Assembly: GCF_002149015.1 (NCBI RefSeq)
Contig: NZ_NGFO01000001.1
Location: 1 to 64,000, forward strand
Source: Gordonia lacunae
Lineage (GTDB): Bacteria; Actinomycetota; Actinomycetes; Mycobacteriales; Mycobacteriaceae
Direction of reading: 5' to 3'
Length of the DNA stretch: 64,000 bases
Below are positions 26,909 to 34,591 of this stretch, in pieces. Below the pieces are notes generated by a model. The model saw only the letters and a list, made by a program, of their open reading frames with translations. It searched no databases and was not told the origin of the DNA. How positions within the stretch are numbered: the stretch's first letter is position 1; each line of letters opens with the position of its first letter. The translations under genes and the position numbers were made by a program.

Positions 26909-27658
26909 TCAATCGCCGGTGCGGGGGTTCCGAGAGGTGATGCAGTAGAGGCGACCGACCGGATCCGCCATCGTCGTCCAGTGGGGAAACTGCTCGACCG
27001 CACGGGCGCCCCAGTCCTCGTGCCGGGCCACCTCGTCTTCGACCGAATTGGTGGCGATGTCGAGATGGGCGGTCGCCGGGCCGTCGTCGTGCGACACATC
27101 CTGTTTGCGCTGCAACAGGATTCCGAGGGTGACTGCCGGGTCGCGGCGCAGCGCGATCAGTTCGGGCCGGCTCCGCGGTGTGGTCGGCCAGCCGGTGAAC
27201 CGGGTCCAGAACCCGACCTCGGCGTCGAAGCCGTCCGCGGGGATGTCGATGCACAGCTGATCGATGATGCTGATCGCGTCGCCGGGCCATCGAATGGGTC
27301 GCGACCGCTTCGACTCGCCCTCCCAGGGCACGAGGCAGAACACGAAGCCGGCGGGCGATCGAAGCGTGAGATGGGTGCCGGCGTCGTGGACGAGGGTTGC
27401 CCCGAGTGCGAGCGCCTCCGCGGTGGCGGTGTGCGGGTCATCGGTGTGGATGTCGAGGTGAACGCCGCCCGGGCCGTCGTCGATGCGCTGGACCCGTAGG
27501 TGCGGATCGCCGTAGAACGGTTCCAGCGACGCGAACTCACGATGGTCGCCCCGTGGCGGGGAGACAGTACTGCCCGAGATCGCGCGCCAGAAGGTCACCT
27601 CGCTGCCGAACACGTCGGCGGGGAAATCGAGGAATGCGCTGAGCCACCGCACCTGCAC
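26909..27658 (-). CDS. VOC family protein with two glyoxalase-like domains
   Basis: About 249 residues made of two VOC domains. The first (residues 1-125) runs from VRWLSAFLDFPADVFGSEVT through HLDIHTDDPHTATAEALALG to TLRSPAGFVFCLVPWEG. The second (about 140-245) contains QLCIDIPADGFDAEVGFWTR, AHLDIATNSVEDEVARHEDW and DPVGRLYCIT. His and Glu positions at the usual metal site are only partly preserved, so catalytic activity is uncertain. The start GTG at 27658 removes an Arg-rich unlikely leader. The gene is divergent from the S49 peptidase gene, 96 bases apart. Confidence 0.78.
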   Translation of the reverse strand: MQVRWLSAFLDFPADVFGSEVTFWRAISGSTVSPPRGDHREFASLEPFYGDPHLRVQRIDDGPGGVHLDIHTDDPHTATAEALALGATLVHDAGTHLTLRSPAGFVFCLVPWEGESKRSRPIRWPGDAISIIDQLCIDIPADGFDAEVGFWTRFTGWPTTPRSRPELIALRRDPAVTLGILLQRKQDVSHDDGPATAHLDIATNSVEDEVARHEDWGARAVEQFPHWTTMADPVGRLYCITSRNPRTGD

Positions 27659-27754
27659 CCGGCTGATTCTACGGTGCGTCCGACGCCGCCCGCTGTCGCG
27701 GCGCACGCGAACGGGAGGCGGACGCTGTCCGTACGCGTCGTTACACTCGGGCAG

Positions 27755-28618
27755 ATGACTGTCGGACCGCTAGCGGCGGTGGGGAAGAAGTTCTCGAAGG
27801 CGCGGACCGAGCAGGTCGCGGTCGTCCGTCTCGACGGCCCGATCGGTATCACGGGGATGGGCAAGCACGGCGTCAACACCGAGTCCGTCGAACCGGTCCT
27901 GAAGAAGGCCTTCGCCACGGAGCGTCTGCGGGCCGTCGTGGTCGTCGTCAACTCGCCCGGCGGCTCGCCGGCACAGTCGGAGTACATCGCCGAACGCATC
28001 CGCCAGCTCTCCGCGGAGAAGGGTGTGCCGGTCCTCGCGTTCTGTGAGGACGTCGCAGCCTCGGGCGGCTACTGGATCGCGTGTGCGGCCGACGAGATCT
28101 TCGCCGCGCACACCTCCATCGTCGGCTCGATCGGCGTCGTGTCGTCGGGCTTCGGTTTCTCGGCCGTGCTCGACCGGTTCGGTGTCCAGCGCCGGCTCTA
28201 CACAACCGGCGAGAACAAGGCGCGACTCGACACGTTCTCGCCCGAGCAGGCCGAGGACGTCGAATGGCTCAAGGGATTGCAGGGGCAGTTGCACGAGGCG
28301 TTCATCGCGTGGGTCCGTCAACGACGCGGCAAGAAGCTGACCGCATCCGACGAGGAGCTGTTCAACGGAGACGTGTGGATCGGTAGCCGGGCCGCCGAGC
28401 TCGGTGTCGTCGACGGCATCGGCGTGATGCGCTCCGTCGTGGCCGAGCGGTATCCGGACGCCGAGATCACCGTCGTGGAGACGCCGAAGCCGCTGCTGAT
28501 GCGGCTGGTGGGGAGCCAGACGTCGGTCGCCGGGTTCGCGGAGAGCGTGACGACCGGGGTGCTGGCGGCGTTCGATCGCGCGCCGTCGTTGCGAATGTCG
28601 CTCCTGCACCGGGACTGA
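27755..28618 (+). CDS. S49 family serine peptidase (SppA-like)
   Basis: A 287-residue protein of the signal peptide peptidase A family. The catalytic Ser-Lys pair is visible: Ser103 in DVAASGGYW and Lys155 in TTGENKARLDTF, 52 residues apart as in Bacillus SppA. VVNSPGGSPAQSEYIAERI and SIVGSIGVVS are also diagnostic. There is no N-terminal membrane anchor, unlike classical SppA, so it may be cytosolic or only peripherally bound. A C-terminal tail after ETPKPLLMRLVG is less conserved. The ATG at 27755 is preferred over an upstream frame that overlaps the VOC gene. It is followed by the DnaA-box-rich gap. Confidence 0.88.
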   Translation: MTVGPLAAVGKKFSKARTEQVAVVRLDGPIGITGMGKHGVNTESVEPVLKKAFATERLRAVVVVVNSPGGSPAQSEYIAERIRQLSAEKGVPVLAFCEDVAASGGYWIACAADEIFAAHTSIVGSIGVVSSGFGFSAVLDRFGVQRRLYTTGENKARLDTFSPEQAEDVEWLKGLQGQLHEAFIAWVRQRRGKKLTASDEELFNGDVWIGSRAAELGVVDGIGVMRSVVAERYPDAEITVVETPKPLLMRLVGSQTSVAGFAESVTTGVLAAFDRAPSLRMSLLHRD

Positions 28619-28998
28619 AACCCGTCGGAGGCGTTTTGCACATGGTTTTGTTTGTGCATTGTCCCCAAGTTATCCACAGGTGCTGTTCACTGAAGTGGAA
28701 CTTCAGGGTGTCTCGACCCGTTCACTGACGTGAATTTCCTACGCGCACATCCGATCAAACAAGTGACCGCTGTCACAAGTAGATGACCCTTGGCCTGCGT
28801 TTTTCCACAATTCCACAGTCTCATCCCCAAGTAGACGGTCAGTCTGCGACCTGGGGACAAACGTCCAGAACGCACATGTGGATAAAATTATGTAGTTCGT
28901 CATAACAGCAGTTCGACGTCGGCCGGCGAGTGGCGGAAGCGGCGCGCGGACGGCCGTCGTGCACAGGTGGCGTCGCACCCGGCCATCTCTGTGCCACC
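28619..28998. promoter_or_regulatory. AT-rich intergenic region with a symmetric cluster of DnaA-box-like sites
   Basis: Two perfect TTATCCACA sites are present: 28670-28678 on plus and 28877-28885 on minus. Each has a TTGTCCCCA companion, at 28659-28667 on plus and 28852-28860 on minus. The two pairs face each other in opposite orientation about 200 bp apart. Between them lie TTTTCCACA (28801-28809) and AATTCCACA (28809-28817). Perfect short inverted repeats also occur: CTGAAGT-GGA-ACTTCAG at 28690-28706, TTCAC-TGAC-GTGAA at 28721-28734 and GTGAC-CGCT-GTCAC at 28763-28776. No gene is convincing here. The flanking genes are not dnaA or dnaN, so this is not an ordinary oriC; a DnaA-binding or titration locus, or DnaA-controlled promoter, is inferred. 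Confidence 0.6.
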
Positions 28999-29364
28999 AT
29001 GGAAAACGTGACCATGGGCGACATCACTCAGGTGCCGGTGACCGATCTTCCGGACGACTTCACCGGGCGGACCGACGCGGTCATGCTCGATGTCCGCGAG
29101 GACGACGAATGGGCCTCCGGCCACATCCGGGGCGCGGTGCACATCCCGCTCGCCGAGGTGCCGGGCCGACTCGACGAGCTCGACCCCGATCACGACCTCT
29201 ATGTGGTCTGTCATTCCAGCGGCCGGTCCATGCGCGTCCTGCAGTATCTCGCCCAGGTCGGCTACGACGGGATCTGTGTCCGCGGCGGCATGCTCGCCTG
29301 GCAGGAACACGGCAAGCCCGTCGAGACCGGCGACTCGCGATCCGAGGGCGACGCCGGCCGATGA
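28999..29364 (+). CDS. Rhodanese-like domain protein
   Basis: A 121-residue single-domain rhodanese. VMLDVREDDEWASGHIRGAV is the N-terminal CH2A-type motif, and the active-site loop is CHSSGRS, with the catalytic Cys for sulfur transfer after YVVC. Such proteins move sulfane sulfur from thiosulfate or persulfides to acceptors; the acceptor here is unknown. ATG 28999 is used, with GTG 29008 or ATG 29014 also possible. Its stop overlaps the ATG of the DUF4328 gene, which in turn overlaps the glycerophosphodiesterase gene, so the three form a tightly coupled operon downstream of the DnaA-box region. Confidence 0.88.
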   Translation: MENVTMGDITQVPVTDLPDDFTGRTDAVMLDVREDDEWASGHIRGAVHIPLAEVPGRLDELDPDHDLYVVCHSSGRSMRVLQYLAQVGYDGICVRGGMLAWQEHGKPVETGDSRSEGDAGR

Positions 29365-30392
29365 TCGACCTGTGCCCGCGGTGCCGAATCCAGGCGCCGC
29401 ATCGTCCCGGACGCGAACACTGTCCCCGATGTGGTGGGCCGTTGAGCGTCGTCGACGATGCCGCCCGTGCGCTGGCCGCGCGTCGAGAGTCGTCGGTACG
29501 ATCTGCGGCCCCCACCGGTGCGATGCGCCCGGGACGGCCCGGCCCGGCTCCGGCGCCCGCCGGGCGTCTGTACCGCAGTCGCAACGTGCGATGGGTGGCC
29601 CGCCGGCCACCAGAGGCCATACCCGCCCGCCGCGGCCCCTCGGGCCGACGCGGCCCGCGACTCATCCCTCGCTACGTCTACGTACCCACGTGGGGTCTGC
29701 ACGACGAACCGGCCGGGGCCGACACCACGCACCACAAGCTCGAGAGTTCCCGCGCCCGATTGGGGCTGGCGCTGGTGCTCGCGGGTTCGGCGCTGACCGC
29801 GTCCGCGCTCGTCCATCTCCTCCGATACATCCTGCTGGTCGTCAACCGCGACCGTCCGCTGCCCGAGTTCGTCATCGTCGCCTCGGACTGGCTCACCGTC
29901 TTCGTCGGAGTCGTCGCGTTCCTCGGATTCGTGCTGGCGACACTGGCTTTCATGCGGTGGGTGCTCGAACTACGCGCCGACACCTATGCCTCGGCGGGTC
30001 TCCTCGATCCGCGCCGGCCCGGGTGGGTCGCGGCGATGTCCGGGCTGCCGCTGGTCAACCTGATCGGCGCCCCGCTGGTGCTGCAGGAGGTCGCCGCGCA
30101 CCGTGTCGGCCAGGATCCGACACTCGACGCCGACCTCGTGGGCCGGCGTCTCCGCAAGTTGTGGGTTGCCTGGGTGCTGGTGAACGCGGCGGCCGCGGTG
30201 GCGATCGTCGCCCGGCTCGTGGCCTGGCGCTCGGACTCGCTGCAGACCGGGGCGAACGCGCTGGCGATGGTCATCGTCAGCACGGCGGTCTCCGCCGCCT
30301 TCGCCTTCTGGATGGCGCGCCGGGTGCGGACACTGTTCGAAGCCGCCGCGGCGGCCCCGGTACCGACGAGACGGTGGGTGGCAGTCGGATGA
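29361..30392 (+). CDS. DUF4328 membrane protein with N-terminal zinc ribbon
   Basis: A 343-residue protein. The first 30 residues contain two CxxC knuckles (LCPRC and HCPRCGG) that should bind zinc. A Pro/Arg-rich linker follows up to about residue 120. Then come about five TM helices of DUF4328: LGLALVLAGSALTASALVHL, LTVFVGVVAFLGFVLATLAF, the WVAAMSGLPLVNLIGAPLVL segment, LWVAWVLVNAAAAVAIVARL and ALAMVIVSTAVSAAFAFWMA. Function is unknown. Start and stop codons overlap both neighbours by four bases, implying translational coupling with the rhodanese and glycerophosphodiesterase. Confidence 0.78.
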   Translation: MIDLCPRCRIQAPHRPGREHCPRCGGPLSVVDDAARALAARRESSVRSAAPTGAMRPGRPGPAPAPAGRLYRSRNVRWVARRPPEAIPARRGPSGRRGPRLIPRYVYVPTWGLHDEPAGADTTHHKLESSRARLGLALVLAGSALTASALVHLLRYILLVVNRDRPLPEFVIVASDWLTVFVGVVAFLGFVLATLAFMRWVLELRADTYASAGLLDPRRPGWVAAMSGLPLVNLIGAPLVLQEVAAHRVGQDPTLDADLVGRRLRKLWVAWVLVNAAAAVAIVARLVAWRSDSLQTGANALAMVIVSTAVSAAFAFWMARRVRTLFEAAAAAPVPTRRWVAVG

Positions 30393-31198
30393 ACTCAGGG
30401 GTGAACGTGGGCGCGGCCGAAAAGGTCTCCCGTTCGGGCAAGCCTGCGGTGGTGGCGCACCGCGGGGCGTCGGGGGACTGTCCGGAACACACCCTCGCCG
30501 CCTACGAGCTCGCTCTCGCGCAGGGCGCCGACGGACTCGAATGCGACGTACGGTTGACCGCGGACCATGAGCTCGTGTGCGTGCACGATCGGACTGTGGA
30601 CCGCACGTCCGACGGCTCGGGCATCGTCAGCGAGATGACTCTCGCCGAGCTACGCGAACTCGACTTCGGCAGCTGGCATGCGTCGGGTGGACCGGCGTCG
30701 ATCCTGACGCTGCGTGAGTTGTTGACGCTGACCCTGGACTGGCGTCGACCGGTCCGGTTGTTCATCGAGACCAAGCATCCGGTGCGTTTCGGCAGTCTCG
30801 TCGAGCAGAAGCTCCTCGAGATGCTGCACGAGTTCGGGGTGGCGACCCCGCCGTCGGCCGATCACAGCCGCGCCGTGGTCATCTCGTTCTCCTCGGCCGG
30901 GGTCTGGCGCATCCGCCGCCACGCACCCATGCTGCCGACGATCCTGCTCGGCGACACAGCGCGGGTCCTCGGCGGCGGCGCCGCGACCGCGGTGGGGGCG
31001 ACCGGCATCGGACCGTCGGTGATGACCCTGCGGCAGTATCCCGACCTCGTCGATCGCGCCGCCGCAGCCGGTCGGGTCACCTACTGCTGGACCGTCGACG
31101 AGCAGGTCGACGTCCAACTCTGCGCCGACCTCGGTGTGCGGTGGCTGGCCACCAACCATCCGGCGAAGGTGCGCGACTGGCTGGTCACGGTCGACTGA
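30389..31198 (+). CDS. Glycerophosphodiester phosphodiesterase
   Basis: A 269-residue GDPD with the TIM-barrel signature. VVAHRGASGDCPEHTLAAYE gives His and Arg of the active site; GLECDVRLTADHELVCVHD gives the metal-binding Glu, Asp and the second catalytic His; then RTVDRTSDGSG. RLFIETKHP supplies another metal ligand. It hydrolyses glycerophosphodiesters to glycerol-3-phosphate and an alcohol. No signal peptide is present, so it is probably cytosolic. M. tuberculosis GlpQ1 (Rv3842c) occupies the same place next to the ferritin gene bfrB and Rv3843c. ATG 30389 overlaps the DUF4328 stop. Confidence 0.92.
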   Translation: MNSGVNVGAAEKVSRSGKPAVVAHRGASGDCPEHTLAAYELALAQGADGLECDVRLTADHELVCVHDRTVDRTSDGSGIVSEMTLAELRELDFGSWHASGGPASILTLRELLTLTLDWRRPVRLFIETKHPVRFGSLVEQKLLEMLHEFGVATPPSADHSRAVVISFSSAGVWRIRRHAPMLPTILLGDTARVLGGGAATAVGATGIGPSVMTLRQYPDLVDRAAAAGRVTYCWTVDEQVDVQLCADLGVRWLATNHPAKVRDWLVTVD

Positions 31199-31252
31199 CC
31201 GCTGCGCCCACGACGTGTCGGACGGCGCAGTCGGTCGTGAGAGAGTGGACCG

Positions 31253-32176
31253 ATGGGCAAGAAGAGCAAACGGGGCAGCGGACCACGTCCGGGAAGCAAT
31301 CGTGCCGAGCGCGTCGCCGCACGTAAGGCGCGGCAGGCGGCAGCTCTGGCGCCGCCACCCCGGCCGTTCGCCGGGTTCGCCTCCGAGTGCGACTTCGTCG
31401 CACTGCGGACCTTCGTCGCCTCGGCGACCGCGCGGCTGGAACTCACCGAACCTGCCGGGGAGCGCAACGACGTCTCCATCGTGACGATCCTGCCCGGCGC
31501 GGTGCCCGCTCTCGCACGCGAGGTCGACGGTGCCACAGAAGGTTTCGTGGGGCTGCAGACCGACCCGGACCGGACGGCGCTGACCGTCGAACTGGCCGCC
31601 GCCATCGCATGGGCCGCGCACGCCGACGCCGGCAGCGAGTTCGACCTCGAGGCCGCCGACGAGGCCCCGACCCTCGATGAGGTCGTGAAGACCGACGCCG
31701 TGCTGGACATCACGGTCCACCAGGACTTCGGCTGGTGGTTCGTGGAGGGTACCGACGTCCCCGCCGAGATCACGGCGATGTTCGAGCGCGCCAACGACTC
31801 GGTGCTGCCGACCGCGCGACTCGTGGTCGACAGCGGCGCGAGTGCGCCCTGGTGGGTCGACGCCGGGGAGCGTGCCCACCTGCGCTGGATCCGGCCCGAG
31901 CCGGAAGACGACCTGATGTCGGCGATGGCACGGCTCCACGCGGCCGGGCGTCTGACGATCGGCGAGGGGTCGCGGTTCGCCGGCTCGTTCCGCACCCATG
32001 GGCTGCTCGTGCCGGTCTTCGATCTCGACAACGAGATGCACCACGAGGAGTGGTACGCGGGTCTGAATCAGTTCGACCAGTGGCTCGGCGAGGCGCTCGC
32101 CGACACATCACCGCTGACGATCGAGCAGCGCAGCTCGCGGGACGGCATCCGCGGTCGACAGGTGACCCTGCGCTGA
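31253..32176 (+). CDS. DUF5926 family protein
   Basis: A 307-residue soluble protein. A very basic N-terminus (MGKKSKRGSGPRPGSNRAER then VAARKARQAA) leads into an acidic, Trp-containing domain: FASECDFVALRTFVASATAR, ITVHQDFGWWFVEGTD and SAPWWVDAGERAHLRWIRPE. I recall this as DUF5926, conserved across actinobacteria with no established function; the basic tail resembles ribosome-associated extensions. It follows the glycerophosphodiesterase gene by 54 bases on the same strand, and the CCCTGAGG repeats begin 41 bases after its stop. Confidence 0.8.
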   Translation: MGKKSKRGSGPRPGSNRAERVAARKARQAAALAPPPRPFAGFASECDFVALRTFVASATARLELTEPAGERNDVSIVTILPGAVPALAREVDGATEGFVGLQTDPDRTALTVELAAAIAWAAHADAGSEFDLEAADEAPTLDEVVKTDAVLDITVHQDFGWWFVEGTDVPAEITAMFERANDSVLPTARLVVDSGASAPWWVDAGERAHLRWIRPEPEDDLMSAMARLHAAGRLTIGEGSRFAGSFRTHGLLVPVFDLDNEMHHEEWYAGLNQFDQWLGEALADTSPLTIEQRSSRDGIRGRQVTLR

Positions 32177-32217
32177 TCGCCGCGCCCCTGATCCGAGGGA
32201 ACAACAAAAGCTCCGGT

Positions 32218-32343
32218 CCCTGAGGTGCGGGGAGAGTAAGCGGCCGGCTACCCCCTGCTCCCTGAGGTGCGGGGAGAGTAAGCGGCCGGCTACCCCCTGC
32301 TCCCTGAGGTGCGGGGAGAGTAAGCGGCCGGCCACCCCCTGCT
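32218..32343 (+). repeat. Three tandem 42-bp repeats of the CCCTGAGG family
   Basis: CCCTGAGG occurs at 32218, 32260 and 32302, and again at 32344 where the full inverted-repeat element starts, an exact 42-bp period. The unit is CCCTGAGGTGCGGGGAGAGT followed by AAGCGGCCGGCTACCCCCTG and CT. Copies are nearly identical, which implies recent expansion or slippage. Confidence 0.9.
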
Positions 32344-32434
32344 CCCTGAGGTGCGAGGAGCGATAGCGACGAGCCACGAAGGGCATGGCGAGGCAGTCAC
32401 CATACCCTTCGTGGCTCGCTTCGCTCGCACCTCG
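32344..32434. repeat. Dispersed inverted-repeat element (about 91 bp)
   Basis: The left arm CCCTGAGGTGCGAGGAGCG ... GAGCCACGAAGGG and right arm CCCTTCGTGGCTC ... GCTCGCACCTCGG pair over most of their length around a central GCATGGCGAGGCAGTCACCA loop. It lies between the convergent DUF5926 and ferritin genes and could terminate both. Confidence 0.85.
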
Positions 32435-32454
32435 GAGGCGGGAACGCTTGTGCG

Positions 32455-32991
32455 TCAGATGTTCCCGCCGGCCGCGGGCGGCGCGGTGGCGTCGGACGTC
32501 TTCTCGCCGTTGAACTCTCGCTCGACGAAGTTCTCGAGGTCGAAGAGATTGCCGTTGCAGCGTTCGGCGATGGTCTGCAGGGTCGTCATGGTCGCGACCT
32601 CTTCGACCTGTTCCTTGAGGAACCACTGCACGAACTGCTCACCCAGGTAGTCGCCGGTGTCGCGCGCCGACTTGGCGAGGTCGACGACCTGCTGGGTGAC
32701 CGTCTTCTCCTGTGCGAGAGCGAGATCGATGGGTGCGCGGTAGTCCTCGAAGCGGTTGTTGGGCGCCGGGATTCCAGGGATCTCGACCTCCATGTCCCGG
32801 TCGAGGAAGTACTGCACGATCATCATCGCGTGATTGCGCTCTTCGACTGCCTGGCGGTAGAAGAGCTTCGCGAGCTGCGGCATGTCGTGGTTGTCGAAGT
32901 AGGTGGCGACCGCGATGTACTGCTGAGAAGCGTAGAACTCGTTGCTGATCTGGTCGTGCAGCAGTTGGTGGAATTTCGTGTGTTCGGTCAT
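32455..32991 (-). CDS. bfrB: Ferritin (BfrB-like)
   Basis: A 178-residue ferritin. The four-helix bundle carries ferroxidase residues in ISNEFYASQQYIAVATYFDN, YRQAVEERNHAMMIVQYFLD and LGEQFVQWFLKEQVEEVATM. No haem-ligand methionine typical of bacterioferritin is evident, matching the haem-free BfrB of M. tuberculosis, which also lies next to the glycerophosphodiesterase gene. It oxidises Fe2+ and stores iron. ATG 32991 (MTEHTKFHQLL) matches the family start; an ATG three codons upstream is possible. Two overlapping IdeR-box-like sequences lie 38-71 bases upstream, suggesting the iron-activated control known for mycobacterial bfrB. Confidence 0.92.
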   Translation of the reverse strand: MTEHTKFHQLLHDQISNEFYASQQYIAVATYFDNHDMPQLAKLFYRQAVEERNHAMMIVQYFLDRDMEVEIPGIPAPNNRFEDYRAPIDLALAQEKTVTQQVVDLAKSARDTGDYLGEQFVQWFLKEQVEEVATMTTLQTIAERCNGNLFDLENFVEREFNGEKTSDATAPPAAGGNI

Positions 32992-33028
32992 GCGGCCCAT
33001 CGTAGAGCCGAAAAATGGCTCTCACCAG

Positions 33029-33062
33029 CAAGTTCAGGCTAACTAAGGCAAGTCTCGCCTGC
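33029..33062 (-). promoter_or_regulatory. Two overlapping IdeR/DtxR-box-like sites upstream of ferritin
   Basis: Windows 33029-33047 and 33044-33062 each match 13 of 19 positions of the TWAGGTWAGSCTWACCTWA iron box by eye; cores are AGGCTAAC and TAAGGCAAG. The matches are imperfect, but tandem boxes upstream of a ferritin gene fit the known IdeR activation of mycobacterial bfrB. Confidence 0.4.
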
Positions 33063-33076
33063 GTTTGGGAACCCTT

Positions 33077-34462
33077 CTACGACGGCCCGCCGGCGTCGAC
33101 GAGAAGGTCGTCGGGGATGGGTTGACCTGCACGGAGGAGCGCGAAGAACTCCTCGGTCTGTTCGTTGACCGGTAGCGCGAGTCCCTCATCGGTGAAGGTG
33201 CTCTCGCCGGCGGGTGTGGTCGTGGTGATGGGGTCCCGAAGAGCGAACATGAGCGACGCGAGGTTCCAGATGTGATCTCGCTCATCGACTGTGAGCGCAT
33301 CGATGGCGCCGCCGATGAAGCCGAAGAGCCGAAACGGATTCAGCAGCACCGTCGGACTTGTTGCGCGAGAGACCAGTGCCGCGAGGAACTTCCGCTGATT
33401 GACGACTCGCTCGAGGTCGGCGCGGGGGAATGCGCGGGTGCGCACCAGACCCAGCGCCTGGCGGCCGTCGAGCCGATGGCAACCCTTCGCAAGCCGCAGA
33501 CCGGCTTTCGGGTCGTTGAGAGGCTGGTCGATACACATGTCGACGCCGCCGACCGCGTCGACCAGGGTGTCGAACCCGCCGAAGCCGATCTCGGCGTAGT
33601 GGTCGATGTGGATTCCGGTGAGGTTCTCCACGGTCTGCACGAGCAGTGCCGGACCGCCGATGCTGAACGAGGCGTTGATCTTCAGGCTGCCCTGTCCCGG
33701 GACCTCCACGTACAGGTCGCGCGGGATGCTCACCACGATCGCCTTACCACCGCCGGGCGGGTTGTGGACGAGCATGATCGTGTCGGTGCGGGACCCGTCG
33801 GCGTCACCGGTGGCCAGCGCCCGGCGCTGTTCTTCGGTGAGATCGGAGCGGGAGTCGGTGCCGACGATGAGCCAATTGGTGCCGGGGGTGTCCGACGGGC
33901 GTCCGGCATAGGCCCGCAGCGCGTCGATCCGGTCGAGTCTCGAGTCGTAGTAGAACAGCAGTCCGACGGAACCGAGGACGACGACGAGCAGCAGGATCAG
34001 CAGGATCTTGCCGACGCGGACCGCACGACGGCCGCCGCGCCGGGGACGAGGAGGTGCGGTCGGGCGCGGGGGCGCGGGTGGGCGTGCGGCGGATCGGTCA
34101 CGGTCGCGACGGTCCGCAGGGGACGACCGACGACCGCGGGAGCGATCGCCCGGGATCGGCTCGGGTTTCTGGGTGGGGGCATACCCGCCGGGGCCGGGCT
34201 GTCCCGACGGGGAGGGGCGGTCGGCCGGTGCGGGATGCGTTGGACGACCACCGGGTGCCGGGGCCCGGCGCGGATCGGGACCGCGCGCGGGGATCCGCGG
34301 CATGGCCTGCGGATGAGCGGACGGGCCGCCGGTGCCGGGAGGAGGGCGATGGCCCTGGCCGGGTGGTGGCCCCGGACGCAGCGGCGGGCCCGCTGGCCGC
34401 CCGGGCGGCATCGGCGGCCCGGGGCGACCTCGCCGGAGGATCGGCGGGTCCTGCTCGTTCAT
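33077..34462 (-). CDS. LytR-CpsA-Psr (LCP) family cell-wall ligase
   Basis: About 461 residues. A long Pro/Arg/Gly-rich cytosolic N-terminus (about 165 residues) is followed by one TM helix (ILLILLLVVVLGSVGLLFYY) and an extracellular LCP domain. Conserved residues are in SRTDTIMLVHNP (Arg and Asp for the polyprenyl-phosphate substrate), VVSIPRDLYVEVPG, INASFSIGGP, and LGLVRTRAFPRADLERVVNQ. LCP enzymes join arabinogalactan or other glycopolymers to peptidoglycan. ATG 34462 (MNEQDPP) is used; ATG 34480 is possible. A shorter LCP-like gene (Rv3840) lies beside ferritin in M. tuberculosis, so this position is probably ancestral. Confidence 0.88.
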   Translation of the reverse strand: MNEQDPPILRRGRPGPPMPPGRPAGPPLRPGPPPGQGHRPPPGTGGPSAHPQAMPRIPARGPDPRRAPAPGGRPTHPAPADRPSPSGQPGPGGYAPTQKPEPIPGDRSRGRRSSPADRRDRDRSAARPPAPPRPTAPPRPRRGGRRAVRVGKILLILLLVVVLGSVGLLFYYDSRLDRIDALRAYAGRPSDTPGTNWLIVGTDSRSDLTEEQRRALATGDADGSRTDTIMLVHNPPGGGKAIVVSIPRDLYVEVPGQGSLKINASFSIGGPALLVQTVENLTGIHIDHYAEIGFGGFDTLVDAVGGVDMCIDQPLNDPKAGLRLAKGCHRLDGRQALGLVRTRAFPRADLERVVNQRKFLAALVSRATSPTVLLNPFRLFGFIGGAIDALTVDERDHIWNLASLMFALRDPITTTTPAGESTFTDEGLALPVNEQTEEFFALLRAGQPIPDDLLVDAGGPS

Positions 34463-34591
34463 CCCATCAAATGTACGCATGGGCGGCCGTGACGGATGTC
34501 GGTCGGTTGGTGTGCGATCTGGCGTCGACCCCCTCGAGAGGGATTCGCCACAGAGGTCTTGATCCGGCCCGAACGGGGTACAGGACTCGCC

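Noticed and set aside
28739..28978. Small minus-strand gene in the DnaA-box gap
   Set aside because: No ribosome-binding site or family; the frame crosses the DnaA boxes and short palindromes.
28619..28998. Chromosomal replication origin
   Set aside because: The DnaA boxes are real, but too few, and dnaA, dnaN, rpmH and gyrB are not adjacent. It is reported as a DnaA-box cluster only.
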